Source: Bathynomus jamesi
Lineage: Eukaryota > Arthropoda > Malacostraca > Isopoda > Cirolanidae
Direction: 5' to 3'
DNA: 64,000 nucleotides
NCBI GenBank assembly: GCA_023014485.1
Contig: JAJOZX010012291.1
Span: 44,821-108,820 of the forward strand
Shown here: piece by piece, positions 41,763-52,505 of the stretch
Layout: each line of letters begins with the position of its first letter
Numbering within the stretch: the stretch's first letter is position 1
Made by a program: the position numbers and the translations under genes
The notes under the pieces: generated by a model
What the model was told of the DNA's origin: nothing
What the model saw: only the letters and a program-made list of their open reading frames with translations
Databases searched by the model: none

Positions 41763-42652
41763 CAGGGCCGGATCTAGAAGTTGCGAGGCCCTAGGCAGAT
41801 CTAGAAATTGCGAGGCCCTAGGCCTATATATATGAAAATATGGACTTAATTATCGGTACTATACCAGCAATATTAGAATCCCGCAGAGACAGAACTATGC
41901 CAGCACTTAAAAATTAAACCAAACCAAAATAATCACGCATGGAAATTGTATAAGAAATATAAATAAACCATACAAATAAGTATAAATTATAATATAAATC
42001 AAGATTTGTATCGAAAATATAAGACAATGATTTCTAAGATTTATATAATATTATAGGTAATGACTTTCCATAGTATACAAACGTTTTTCATATGTGATGT
42101 ATAAGAGATGTTGACATTTCATTTTTTATAATAGTGAGCGATCGACTTATCAGGCTAAATATTAATGCTTTAATATTTGGTTCAGATGCTCCTTGAATAT
42201 TACAGCAATGCTTTTCTACTTTTCTTCGAGCTAAACTCTTCAATTAATTGAGAATAATCTAATGAATTTGTTATATCGTTTTCTATTGATAACATAGCTA
42301 ATGATTGCAATCTCGCTTGAGACATGGTGGAACGCAAATATGTTTTAATAAGTTTGAGACGCGAGAAACTTCTTTCAGCCGAAGCAACAGTAACTGGGAT
42401 GGTTAATACTATTCGAAGTGCAACATAAACATTAGGATAAATCTCACTTAGTTGTTTTTGCACTATATAAAGAAGGGCATTTCCGAGATCTGTTTTCTCA
42501 GGTATAAACCTGCAAAGTACTTTAAGTTCTTCATAGAGTTCTAAATCATTAATATCACTTGAACAGAACGCGCAAAACGGCTTGAGCGAGGGCCCCTTTG
42601 GCGCGAGGCCCTAGGCGATCGCCTAGTTCGCCTATAGCTAAATCCGGGCCTG
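41763..42652 (-). mobile_element. hAT element, deletion derivative keeping a transposase C-terminus
   Basis: Ends CAGGGCCGGATCTAG and CTAAATCCGGGCCTG. The flanks TATATATA/TATATATG differ by one base from an 8-bp duplication. GAGGCCCTAGGC blocks are repeated near both ends. It keeps only the last part of a transposase gene. Confidence 0.85.
42200..42560 (-). pseudogene. hAT transposase C-terminal dimerisation region
   Basis: The minus-strand frame reads through LELYEELKVLCRFIPEKTDL, then PNVYVALRIVLTIPVTVASA, ERSFSRLKLIKTYLRSTMSQ and RLQSLAMLSIENDI. This is the conserved C-terminal dimerisation block of hAT transposases (ASAERSFSxLKxIKxxLRS). About 115 codons of an expected 600 or more remain, ending at 42200. 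The upstream catalytic part is deleted; the frame begins right at the G/C-rich terminal region. Confidence 0.85.
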
Positions 42653-42659
42653 TATATAT

Positions 42660-43090
42660 GTATACTAATATAATTCTTGTAATGTTATTTCCATTAGTTT
42701 TTATTGTTTCTCAGTTTTTTTAATAAAAAATATGTTAAAATTTTTATTCAATTCAAAAATAAAATAGGGAGTTCCTCATTTTGAGAAGAGCTTCAAATCA
42801 GTAATGACAATTTTACAACTATTACTTTTACAATGACATTGTAACACAAAATTAGGTTAGATTTTTCAGGTTGCAATGTGATGCTATAGTTTGCATGCTG
42901 CAAAAATCCAGAATCCAAATCCAGATCCAGATTGATTAGACAATTTTGTGAATCCAATTCAAGTGCCAACAAAGCCCTATTGATCTTATTATATCACATA
43001 ACTGTTTCTAAATAAGAGTTTTGTTTTGTTCATGTTTTGCTAATGTTTTATAGATGTGAGAAAGCCATGTCATGCTAATAATATTTTTCT
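42660..43090. other. Non-coding 5' region and putative intron of the XPG/CXC gene
   Basis: AT-rich. It ends in a strong acceptor (TTTCTTATTGTTTCAG, 43085-43101), so a 5' UTR intron is likely. Confidence 0.45.
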
Positions 43091-44221
43091 TATTGTTTCA
43101 GGTACACTACGCATGATGTATAAATGTCTATTTTGTGAAACTTCACTGGACGATGGGCGAGCAGTTGTCACACTGGGATTCAAAGGATGTCAAGGAATAG
43201 CAGAGTCTCGCCAAGCACGAGGCATCAGCTTCATCACAGCTCCTAGACAGGTGTGCATACTGAATGCCGTCATAGGCATTGTAACAAAAGAAGAATCGAA
43301 CATTGCTCAAAGAGATCACATGATGCATTGTCTGAAAGTGACGAGGCTCAGGTATCACTCAGCTCAGAAGAACGTCCTTTCAACTTCAAGGAAACCTGTT
43401 TGTTTTGCGGACACATCGACACCTTTGATGATAAGCATCAGAGAGGACACAAGTTGGTACCTGTGAGAACATTTGATTTTCAGAAAACTATTACACAGCA
43501 ATGCCAAAGTAGGAATGATAAATGGTCAAAAAAAGTGATGGCTAATATGAAAAGTGTACATGATCTGCCAGCTGCAGATGCAGTGTATCATCAGATATGC
43601 AACATTAACTTTCGGACAAAAAAAGGTATTCCACGTGAGTTTCTGTTTTTGGATGACCAACCTGTGACTAAAAAGCGTGGAAGACAAAGGGATACATCCC
43701 AGGAAGCGGCCTTCCTGTAAGTCATGGCTGACCTGGAACAAAATGATGATGAGCAGACCACCATCAATGACCTCATCGACAACATGCAGTTCTATTTACG
43801 TGACTCAGACAGCAAACTATGGTATTACGTACATGAAAAAGAAGATAAAGGACTATTATGGTAACAACATAATAATAACAGAGATTAATAGAAAGTCTAA
43901 TGTCGTGACATTCACCAGTACAGCTTCTGAAATTCTACACGATTTCCATCAGCAGATTTTCCATATCAAATCCATCACACAGTCCAAAGATACTTATCCA
44001 ACATCTGAAGATATGTGTGCTGAAAAGGCAACTGCCTTTCTCCCAGAGTCCCTCAGCACTTTTTTGCATATCCTATTTCCTCATTAGAAATCTGATGTTA
44101 AAGTGGCTTCACTGGGGTAAGCAATCATTCAGGCAACACGTCAAAGAGTTATCTTATGTCCATTAGAGCTAGGACTTGCCGTACAACTTCATCATCATTT
44201 TGCATCAAGATTCCTCATAGA

Positions 44222-44833
44222 CAATGTTCCCTCTAAGGTGTGCGCGTGTGCGCGCGCACACGCGTTGTGAAACCCGCGCACACAGCAAAATAAAATGCGC
44301 ACAGGCTCAAGCGTATCATGAGTCATGACAGTAAATGAAGTAATTTCAAAAATTTCAGTTTAATGAATTCTATAAAGAACAAATTAAGAAACTGCTTGAA
44401 AGAAAATCATTTGGACATGCTCATGCGAATTAAAAGTTACCCGAATGATGTAAATGCTAAAAATTGTTTTGAGAAATAATAACTAAAATAGTCATTTTCA
44501 ATTAATGTTATTTTTATTTTATTTCTTTATTTTGTTGAATTTTATTTTACTATTTGTTATTTTATTCATATTTTTAGAATGGATAAAATGTTTTCTTTTT
44601 TAAGAATATATAATATTGCAAACAGTTTTTTAATATCCATTTAATAGCACCGTAATGATCAAGCTATCACCTTACGGAAAAAATATTTATTAAGTATTTA
44701 ATATTTATATATATTTAATTTTGAAGATAATAGCGCTCAGAAAAGTTTGCACAATTTTTCACCATGAATCTAAATGGCTGCACAACGAAAATTTCTTGCG
44801 CACACGGACTAAAAAGAATTAGAGGGAACATTG
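44222..44833. mobile_element. hAT-type element with TSD CTCATAGA
   Basis: Ends CAATGTTCCCTCTAA and TTAGAGGGAACATTG (perfect 15-bp inverse). CTCATAGA flanks both sides (44214-44221, 44834-44841). An internal GCGCGCACACGCG block lies near the left end and a GCGCACACGG block near the right. No ORF of note. Removing it with one duplication copy restores the host frame through RFLIDSLNGHGFCCSY. Confidence 0.97.
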
Positions 44834-46183
44834 CTCATAGACTCTTTGAATGGACATGGATTCTGTTGTTCCTATTCAGAGATTCAACACTTTGAGTGAA
44901 GTGCCGCAGTCAGTCAAAGCTTCTTTGTCAGTGCGTCCTAAGAGGCCTGGATGGTCAGGTCTAATGCAAATGGTACAGAAAGGCAGCCACCCAGGACAGT
45001 CATCGGTGCTGTACCTCCCCATGATTGATATGAACCCCAGTGACTTCAGCTGTATTTATTCCACCTTGAAGTTTGTGTCTTCCCATGCTAAGAAGTACAA
45101 CGTTACACCCATTGTAACCTTTGACCAGCCACTCTGGTGGAAGGCACTTCAGATAACAGAAAGTGAGTCAGAAGAGAGTGAATTTTGCTGCATTGTACTA
45201 CGGCTTGGTGGTTTCCACACATAAATGAGTTTCGTAGGAAGTATTGGACACATAATGGCAGGGTCAGGCCTTCATGATGTACTAGCGCAAATCTATGCCA
45301 GCAATGCTGTAAGCCATATGCTCGCTGGGAAAGCTTTGGAGCGACCTGTACGTGGGCACTTTCTGGTTGATGCAACACTTAATGCCATACTGGTCTCTAG
45401 AGCATTCAATGTTGATTTTCCTTTCAATGCTCAGTCCCAGGAGCAAGAACAAGATAATGGAGATGATCAAACCATTTTCATTGAGCAAACACACTCAATA
45501 AACCAAGATGATGCAGTTGATACAAAGACACTCCTAGAAAAACAGAAAATCTTGGAAAAACTTGGTCAGGTTTGTAATGAGGTACTGAGGGTGTCATTCC
45601 AATCAGTGATCTCAATACATTACTTGAAATTAAACAATTCAATGATCACCTATTAGCAGTGAAGGATTCTCTGAGAACATCACGTAATACAAACTTATGG
45701 CTATAATACATGGAGTTGATTGGTATATTGAGAAAGTTCCTAAAAGCAGAAAGGACAGGCCATTGGCAATTACATTTGGAAGCCATACATGACAGGCTGC
45801 CTTATTTGGCAGCATCAGGCCACAACTTGTATATCAAATCAGTGTATGTGTGCCTCCAGAATATGATGAAGCTCCAGGAACAACATCCAGAGGTATACAA
45901 TCATTTCCTACAAGGGAATCATGTAGTGCGCCGATGCAATCGCTTCTGGGCTGAAATTTCTCTTGATCTAGCTATCGAGCAAATACTTATGAGGTCATTG
46001 AAGACAACTGGTGGGTTGACAAGAGGAAGAGATATGACAGAGGTCCAGTGTCTTATATGGCTGATGTCACGCCCCACCTGCCTGGAGATAAACAACTCCA
46101 TGCAGGAATACTCCTCTGTGCCATACAGTACGAGCGACCAGCACAAGGAGGCAACACCAGCAAGGCAGGAGAGAGATCTAAAG

Positions 46184-46366
46184 CAGGGCTTCTCAAACTT
46201 TTTTCACTTACGACCCCTTTGGATCAGACAAATTTTTTCGCGACCCTTCACTCAATGTCATAAAAGCAATAGGTACTAACACTGTATATTTATGAAAAAA
46301 ATAATATTTTCAAATGTTCCTGCGACCCCAATAATATTTACGCGACCCCTAGTTTGAGAAGCGTGG
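46184..46366. mobile_element. Short hAT-type MITE with TSD ATCTAAAG
   Basis: Ends CAGGGCTTCTCAAACT and AGTTTGAGAAGCGTGG. ATCTAAAG flanks both sides (46176-46183, 46367-46374). CGACCCC blocks occur near both ends. Its removal rejoins RQERDLK and DTQHLMQFL in frame. Confidence 0.95.
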
Positions 46367-48089
46367 ATCTAAAGGACACTCAACACCTTATGCAATTTCT
46401 CACCCAAAGAAGCCCATTCAGCGATGACGTTTCTTTATATAACATTGCAACTGGAGTAACAGTTGGTGGCAGTGTGAACAAAAACTGTTGGAGCTATGAT
46501 AGTGGAGTCTATGGTTGACAAGAATGTGATGGATCATTCTTTCAGGAAAAAAAGATCAGCTAGTGATAATGGATTCCAATAATGCCATGAAGATAAGTGG
46601 TGAAACAGTCCATATTGATCCACATCTACTCTTCCAGAGACTGGTCACAGGTGGCACACGTAATGAACAACTGGAAGATATATTCAAGTATGAGCTGTCC
46701 AGCTATCCATCTGCTTTGTTTGACATGAGAAATGTGATGAAGGCTGCCAGTAAACCAGCACTAGCAGATGCTATATGGGCACTTATGCCTCGTGAAAATC
46801 CAGGCCCTACTGGAGATGATTGGAAGTATGTTCTGGATGGTGGTGCACTGTTGTATCGTATTCCATAGTAGAAAGGAAGTACGTATGACAACATTTGCAA
46901 AGAGGTATGTAGACTATGTGACCCGACGATATGGAAAGGCTACTATAGTTTTTGATGGCTATGAGGATGGGCCATCCACGAAAGACAGCACACATTTGAG
47001 AAGAACAGGAGGACAAACTACAGAAGTGCACTTCACTGGCCCAATGGTCATGAACATGAAGAAAGAGACCTTCCTTTCAAACAAAAGGAACAAACAAAAT
47101 TTCATCAATATGCTAATCAACAAAATGGAACAAAATGGGTGCAAAACAAAACAAGCCAGAGGTGATGCTGATGTACTTATAGTCAAAACCACTATTGAAA
47201 GTGCATCAACTTCCAGTACTGTGCTTGTTGGGGATGATACAAATCTTCTGATTCTTCTGTGCTACCATGCACACTCTGATGAATGTGAAATTTACTTCTG
47301 CCCTGAAGGAAAGATGGGTACAAAGACACTGCCAAGATGCTGGAACATCAAACTCACAAGGCAGGTTCTAGATGGACATGTATGTGAAAACATTTTGTTT
47401 GCCCATGTACTATTAGGATGTGACACAACATCAAGAGTGTACGGCATTGGCAAAGGGGAAGCCCTAAAGCAGCTTAGAACCAGTGCATATTTCAATGTTC
47501 AAGCTGAGGTATTCAACAACAAACTGGCTACAGCTGAGGAGATCGCAACTGCTGGGGAAAATGCACTGGTGACCATGTACAGAGGAAGTAAAAGGGGTGA
47601 AGGGCTGGACCAATTACAGCTACAAAAGTTCGGTTAGAAGGTTGGTTCCAGCACTTGTTATGTCCAATCTCAGACACTACCTCCCACATCTACAGCTGCT
47701 CGCTACCACAGCTTCAGAGTCTATCACCAAGTGCAGACGTGGAGAGGGTATGACCTACCACCTGGTGACTGGGGTTGAAAAATTTCTGCTTCAAGGCTCA
47801 TTCCTATAATGACAGGCAAAGACATAGCTCCAACAGATTTACTGGAAGTAATCAGATGCAGTTGCAAAACAGGTTGTTCGACGATGAGGTGCTCCTGTCG
47901 CAAAGCAGATTTTGATTGTTCCCCTGCATGTGGAGAATGCCGTGGTGTGTGTGCCAACATATTCAGTGAAGAACACTGAATTGTTATTCATATCGCTTCT
48001 TTGTGTATATATACTTGTCCTGTTACTGGCCAGTAATGGTAAGCATTATTCCATTGTGGTTCATTGAGTTTTATTGTATTGCAATGCAC

Positions 48090-48422
48090 AGGCCTTGTGG
48101 CAGCTATATTAGATTTATATATATGCAAATTAATATGATGTCCAATAAATTTGTGACTTTTCCTAAAAGATCTTCCAGCCCTGAAAAACATTCCAGGTTT
48201 TTAAACCGCTACAAAAGCTTAGATACAGCTCAATTATAACAAAATAGGTTTTGTCGTCGTATTTGGTGGTCATATTGGATTTATGCAAATTAGGCATATT
48301 TCCCCAAGGTAGATTCGAGTGCATTTTTAATATGTTGTTCTCTGAGTTTCTCTAAAAGATATTGTGAAGAAAAAAATTCTGTTGCAATTTGTGGTAGGTC
48401 AAACCATATTTTGACTAGACTA
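48090..48422. repeat. Right terminal inverted repeat and a subterminal duplicate
   Basis: The TIR is 48250-48422. A diverged direct copy of its inner edge (GTGGCAGCTATATTAGATTTAT with TATGCAAATTA) lies at 48097-48140. Confidence 0.8.
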
Positions 48423-49160
48423 ATAGTGTTTGTCATTTACCATTACTTATTCGGACTATAGTGGATTTAATTTTCCCAGAAGAGTTCCTTGTTCCATGCA
48501 CGGTCTGTGTGTATCATATATCATATACACACACACACACAAACTCAGAATGGTCCCTCGAGAAAGTTATATGTTAAACACAGACCGTACATGGAACAAG
48601 GAACTCTTCTGAGAAATTATACCCACTATAGTTCGAGTAAGTAATGATAAATGACAAATACTATAGTTTTTTTCTTTTTCATGATGGAAAGCCCAACGTG
48701 GGCACAGGATTACTCGCAAAGAGGCCCAAAATATAGCTTCCCTCACCAGCTATCTGCAAAACAGAGAGGATCCAGCTTTGGGACAGGATCTAGGGTTTAC
48801 AGCTTATACCTAGCCTACTACATTCAGAACTTCAATATACGCAAGAAACTCGGTGCATTCACGTCAGATTGAATACATCAAAGAAAAAGGGGTAACTATT
48901 GTATTTTTAGCCAAAAAACAAAACTTAAACCTCAACTGGGACATTGAGCGTCCACTTTTCAAGGCACATAACACGTCCGTTTAATATACACAAACTCAGA
49001 ATGGTCCCATGAGAAACTTATATGTTAAACACAGACGTGCATGAAAAAGAAAAACTATAGTATTTGTAATTTATCATTACTTATTCGAACTATAGTGGAT
49101 GTAATTTCCCAGAAGAGTTTTTTGTTCCATGCACGGTCTGTGTTTAACATATATATTTTT
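48423..49160. repeat. Unclassified inverted-arm repeat, right part of the split copy
   Basis: Continues the copy broken at 40636. It then turns into a second, inverted copy after a (CA)n run at 48526-48540, with ACTCAGAATGGTCCC and the GATTGAATACATCAAAG loop block as at 29187-29880, and a third partial arm from 48995. Confidence 0.7.
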
Positions 49161-49189
49161 TATCTATAACATTGGTTGGAAACAATTCA

Positions 49190-49277
49190 TTTAATCTTGT
49201 GCTAAAAATCGATAGTTTTTCCTTATAAATTTGTGTGCCCCTAAAACAATCCTTTAATTTTGTTTCTCCGTTTATTG

Positions 49278-49311
<34 letters not shown>

Positions 49312-49640
49312 ATATATTATTATTTTTTTATTTTTTATTTTTTTTCTGTAACCTATATAGGCTGTAACTCTTTATGTACTTCAGTGCTCCTGAGGATGTC
49401 ATTAGACGAAAGCGCTTGAGCACCATTCTGTGTTTCCTTTCCTTCGTGGTTTTATTCATCATATATATATATATATATATATATACCACGAAAGAAAAAT
49501 AAAACACAAAATAGTGCGCAAGCTCTTTCGTCTAATGGCATCCTCAGAAACATTAGACGAAAGCGCTTGAGCACTATTTCGTGTTTTCTTTTTCGTTCGT
49601 GGTCATTTTCATCATAAATATTACTCACGTGTTACTTTCG
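49190..49640. repeat. Penelope-type 3' tails, inverted pair
   Basis: A plus-strand tail (about 49340-49462: TGTACTTCAGTGCTCCTGAGGATGTC, GACGAAAGCGCTTGAG, GTGGTTTTATTCATC) is followed by (TA)n. After it comes a head-to-head pair of diverged tails (49485-49640) meeting near 49545. Sequence identity with 14311-14545 links them to the element at 14470-15775. The left part (49190-49270) matches its 3' UTR. (TA)n at 49278-49320. Confidence 0.75.
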
Positions 49641-49659
49641 TTAAATAATTTTCATATAT

Positions 49660-50040
49660 GTAGTGGTATAGTGGTTAGCGTGCTGACTACAAATCCACAG
49701 GGCCGGCGAGAGCTGCCACGGGCCCCGGGGAAGGATTGGTATATGGTCCCCCCCTGTTTCCTCAGTATTTTATTATGAATGTTTTTTGTGTACATAACAA
49801 ACAAACTGATTATATGTCCAAGTCACTATTCAAAACTTACAGTTTGATAATCTCTATAAAATGTATGTTTATTAAATATATTTCCTCTCTGTTATTTAAT
49901 CAATTGCTTTATTAATATTTTTAGATTTTATTACCCCCTCTTTCCGGGCCCCCTAAAGGTCCGGGCCCCGAAGATTTAACCTGGCTTCCCCGCCCTCTCG
50001 GCGGCCATGCGAATCCATCGGCGTGAAATTAAGGGGGTTC
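49660..50040 (+). repeat. tRNA-like SINE head split by a MITE
   Basis: GTAGTGGTATAGTGGTTAGCG (A-box type) and the start of an anticodon arm end at 49697. The remaining ATCGGCGTGAAATT follows after the inserted MITE at 50010. The SINE is otherwise truncated. Confidence 0.5.
49698..50009. mobile_element. hAT-type MITE inside the SINE head
   Basis: Starts CAGGGCCGGCGAGAG and ends with the inverse CTCTCGGCGGCCATG. The flanks CAAATCCA/CGAATCCA differ at one of 8 positions. G/C-rich GGGCCCC blocks lie near both ends. No ORF. Confidence 0.85.
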
Positions 50041-50640
50041 TGTGACAAAATTTGAAAGAAGCGTTTTTGTTTTTTTACCGTATACAATAATTAGTTTTCC
50101 AAATTTTACCCACGTTTGAATTTTAACTCGAAAAACTTGAAGTCAAATAAGTCTATCTTCATGCTTCCTCAGATTTTACACACACTCTGATATGTAGTAT
50201 TTCAAACAAGCCATTAATTAAATTTTTTTTTATTAAAGAAGGCGAAAATAAGTGTTTAAGTGATACGATTCTTGCGTTTAAGTCCTAATTTAATTTAACA
50301 ATGAAAGGACAATATTTATTGCAAGAGATCAAACTCACTGTTTAAATATTTGTTTACATCCAGATTGCAAAAGCGTTTACCATGCTTAAAATTAACATTA
50401 ACAAATGTATGTTAATTTCTCATTTTCTGCAAAAAGGCAATAGGGTTGTTTTCATTGTTAACTGTCATTTTAAGTTTGCTTATGCAAACGCTCCCTGCCC
50501 CTGAGTAGCACTTTAAAGTTTTGTATGTTTTTAATGTAGCTATCGCTTTTTAACTTTTGCCTTAATGATGCTATTTCTGTTACTTCAACTACCACCATAC
50601 TACTATAGTGTAATAAAACTTTTAATGTTTTATATGCGTA
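50040..50640. other. Interval without a recognisable gene
   Basis: AT-rich. No ORF or repeat structure that I can support. Confidence 0.4.
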
Positions 50641-50815
50641 AATATACCCTTGTAACTTTGGTTTCACTCTCGCCCGAATTGTTCATTCTGACGAAGGTCA
50701 AGCTTATTGTCCCACCTTAGACCCACAGCTTAACGTGGAATCCGAACTAAGACCCACTACGAGTGGTAAGAAATTACAAAATTCTCTCCGGGACTCGATC
50801 TCACGACCTTCCGAT
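50640..50815 (-). repeat. tRNA-derived SINE body, second copy
   Basis: GAATTGTTCATTCTGACGAA and CACCTTAGACCCACAG match the SINE at 27115-27260. The head is replaced by a different tRNA-like end (GGGACTCGATCTCACGACC, 50790) joined to the minisatellite. Confidence 0.6.
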
Positions 50816-51245
50816 CAGCATCCCAAGTAGTATAGGCGCAAAAGGAGAGAGTGCAAAGCAATTGCAAATGTTGCAAATGAAATGTTGCGTAATGTTATGC
50901 AACAAGGGGAGGGGGATGTTGCAATACGTTATGCAACAAAGATGGGAGGGGAAATATTGCAAGATGTTATGCAACAAAAGTGGAGAGGGGAATGTCGCAA
51001 GATGGTATGCAACAAAGGGGGAAAGGGGAATGTTGCAAGATGGTATGCAAGAAAAGGGGAGGAGAAAATGTTGCAAGAGCAACAAGGGGTTATGCAATTT
51101 GGAGGCGGAATTATCTCCCAAGAGAAAGAGAGAGGAGAAGGAGAGAGAGAGGAGGAGAGGTGTTCGCCTGGCAGGAGCCAAGCGCATATTAAGACTTCAG
51201 CCGAGCGGCCGTTGTCTTAATATGTTCCTAATCAGCCAGCTGGCT
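50815..51245 (-). repeat. TTGCAACA-minisatellite repeat family, copy 4
   Basis: Tandem units of about 40-45 bp (TGTTGCAAGATGGTATGCAAC plus a GGGGGAAAGG-type purine tract) from about 50880 to 51100. The family end CCTGGCAGGAGCCAAGCGC and the CAGCCAGTTGGCTTA block follow. The opposite strand matches copies 1 and 3. Confidence 0.8.
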
Positions 51246-51490
51246 TAATCAGCCAGTTGGCTTATCTGGCTGAGTTGCCAGATTGCGCTATTTATTTAAT
51301 TAAAGCATATATTCTGGCATAATCAGCCAGTTGGCTTAGAAGGCTGAGTTGCCAGTTTGCACTACTTATTTAATTAAAGCATATATTCTAGCTTAATCCG
51401 CCAGTTGGCTTAAAAGGCGTAAATGGCTTGTTCAGGTGTACAGGTTGAGTTGCCAGATAGCGCTATTTATTTAATTAATGCATATATTCT
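51225..51490. repeat. Tandem repeat, about 85-100 bp, three units
   Basis: CAGCCAGTTGGCTTA...GAGTTGCCAGATTGCGCTATTTATTTAATTAA...GCATATATTCT is repeated three times, the last diverged. It starts inside the family end annotated to the left. Confidence 0.85.
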
Positions 51491-51922
51491 TTACAGTTGG
51501 TTTAGAAACCCGTTTTAGAAGCCAGCCAATTGATATAATTAAATGCGTTGTACAACCAAAATAATTAAATAAAACACCATTACATCATTCTGTTTATTTA
51601 GACGAATTAATGGAATCAGAAATATATAGAAAATAAATATAATGGAATATATATGATCAAAAATAACAGGAGCATAAGAAATACGAACGATGAATATATA
51701 ATAAATATACAATGGAATATATATGATAAAAAAAAATAATAGCATAAGAAATACGAACGAGAAATATATAATCAAAAATATACAAAACGTTGTATTATAA
51801 CCTCAATATATAGTACAGGAAAATATATATATATATATATATATATAGTTATATTAAATAATTAAATATATTGAAAACAATAATATACGAAGCGCATAAT
51901 CAACTGCATATTCGTACAGGAA

Positions 51923-51969
<47 letters not shown>

Positions 51970-52146
51970 CAGAGTTAAATAAATAAATATACATCAAAAT
52001 ACTTTATGTTCTACGGGTTATATTAAATAATTAAATATATTTAAAATAATAATATACGAAACGTATAATCAATTGCATATTAGTACAGGAAATATGTATA
52101 TATATACATACACACAATTAAATAATTAAATATACATCAAAATACT
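51490..52146. repeat. AT-rich tandem duplications at the Polinton's left side
   Basis: GGAATATATATGATAAAA...GCATAAGAAATACGAACGA repeats at 51640 and 51710. A longer unit ending ACATCAAAATACTTTATGTTCTACGG repeats at 51807-52018 and 52019-52158. (TA)n at 51826-51847 and 51925-51965. The left terminal repeat of the Polinton may lie here, but its partner is outside the window. Confidence 0.7.
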
Positions 52147-52505
52147 TTATGTTCTACGGTGCAAAAAGCTAAACTCACACGTAATCGAGTCTACATTCAC
52201 ATCCTGATTACTTTGTACTACACGGTAAAACCGTCCAAAGAACACTTCACCGTTCAAGTTATACCGATGCCTATACTCGACATAAATGGCTTTCATATCG
52301 TTCAATACTATTTTTGTGCACACTTTACATTCAGTTGGCAAGTTATCTTTAAACACGGCTAGAATACAATCAAAAGCACGCACAAAGCGGTCATCGTTAA
52401 CCACAACATCATTATTAAATACAAGATATAAACACTCCTTCCCAATTGAGGGTTTTTTCTTAACTTCCCAAGCTTTTCAATCGTGAACTCTTCTTCACTC
52501 TGCAT
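52147..52505 (-). pseudogene. Polinton accessory gene, unknown
   Basis: From an ATG at 52505 (MQSEEEFTIEKLGKLRKN) the frame shifts near 52450 and continues as VVNDDRFVRAFDCILAVFKD to CEFSFLHRRT, ending at 52147. About 118 codons. It has a CKVCTKIV pair of Cys but no family I know. It is last of the minus-strand set after the polymerase, about 150 bp from its neighbour. Confidence 0.5.

Larger units (their letters stand above)
43113..47979 (+). pseudogene. Zinc-binding, XPG-nuclease, CXC-domain transposon protein
   Basis: Starts at ATG 43113 just after an acceptor. Order of parts: zinc-binding block YKCLFCETSLDD to HTECRHRHC (shift at 43252); a second such block ETCLFCGHIDTFDD to HQICNINFRTKKG (to 43720); KSNVVTFTSTASEILHDFH after a shift (43.9 kb); HHFASRFLID, broken by a MITE; LYLPMIDMNPSDFSCIYSTL and VTFDQPLWWKAL; an in-frame TAA at 45222; MSFVGSIGHIMAGSGLHD; PYLAASGHNLYIKSVYVCL; RSLKTTGGLTRGRDMTE; a second MITE; then the nuclease. 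The nuclease has VLDGGALLYRIP (46.84 kb), TIVFDGYEDGPSTKD, ARGDADVLIV, VGDDTNLLILL and LLGCDTTSRVYGIGKGEALK, which match the Asp motifs and helix-hairpin-helix of XPG/FEN1 enzymes. The C-terminus (47809-47979) has CSCKTGC and RCSCRKADFDCSPACGECRG, a tesmin-type CXC cysteine domain. Expected length is about 1,350 residues. Dead, but nearly complete. Confidence 0.75.
40637..48422 (+). mobile_element. 7.8-kb DNA transposon with long TIRs, XPG nuclease and CXC domain (Academ-like)
   Basis: The left end (40637-40648 and 41102-41270, split by a MITE) and right end (about 48250-48422) are inverted repeats of about 175 bp. They share a 32-bp exact block beginning CCACAAATTGCAACAGAATT. The ends begin TAGYCTAG, and ATA flanks both sides (40634-40636, 48423-48425). 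The flanks rejoin as one copy of another repeat, proving insertion. It contains one large decayed gene and four nested hAT-type elements; without them it is about 5.6 kb. A 3-bp duplication plus an XPG-like nuclease fits the Academ superfamily as I remember it. Confidence 0.8.

Noticed and set aside
44231..44285. Z-DNA or regulatory GCGC tract
   Set aside because: The alternating GCGCGC run is part of the inner end of a hAT-type element and recurs there in this family type.
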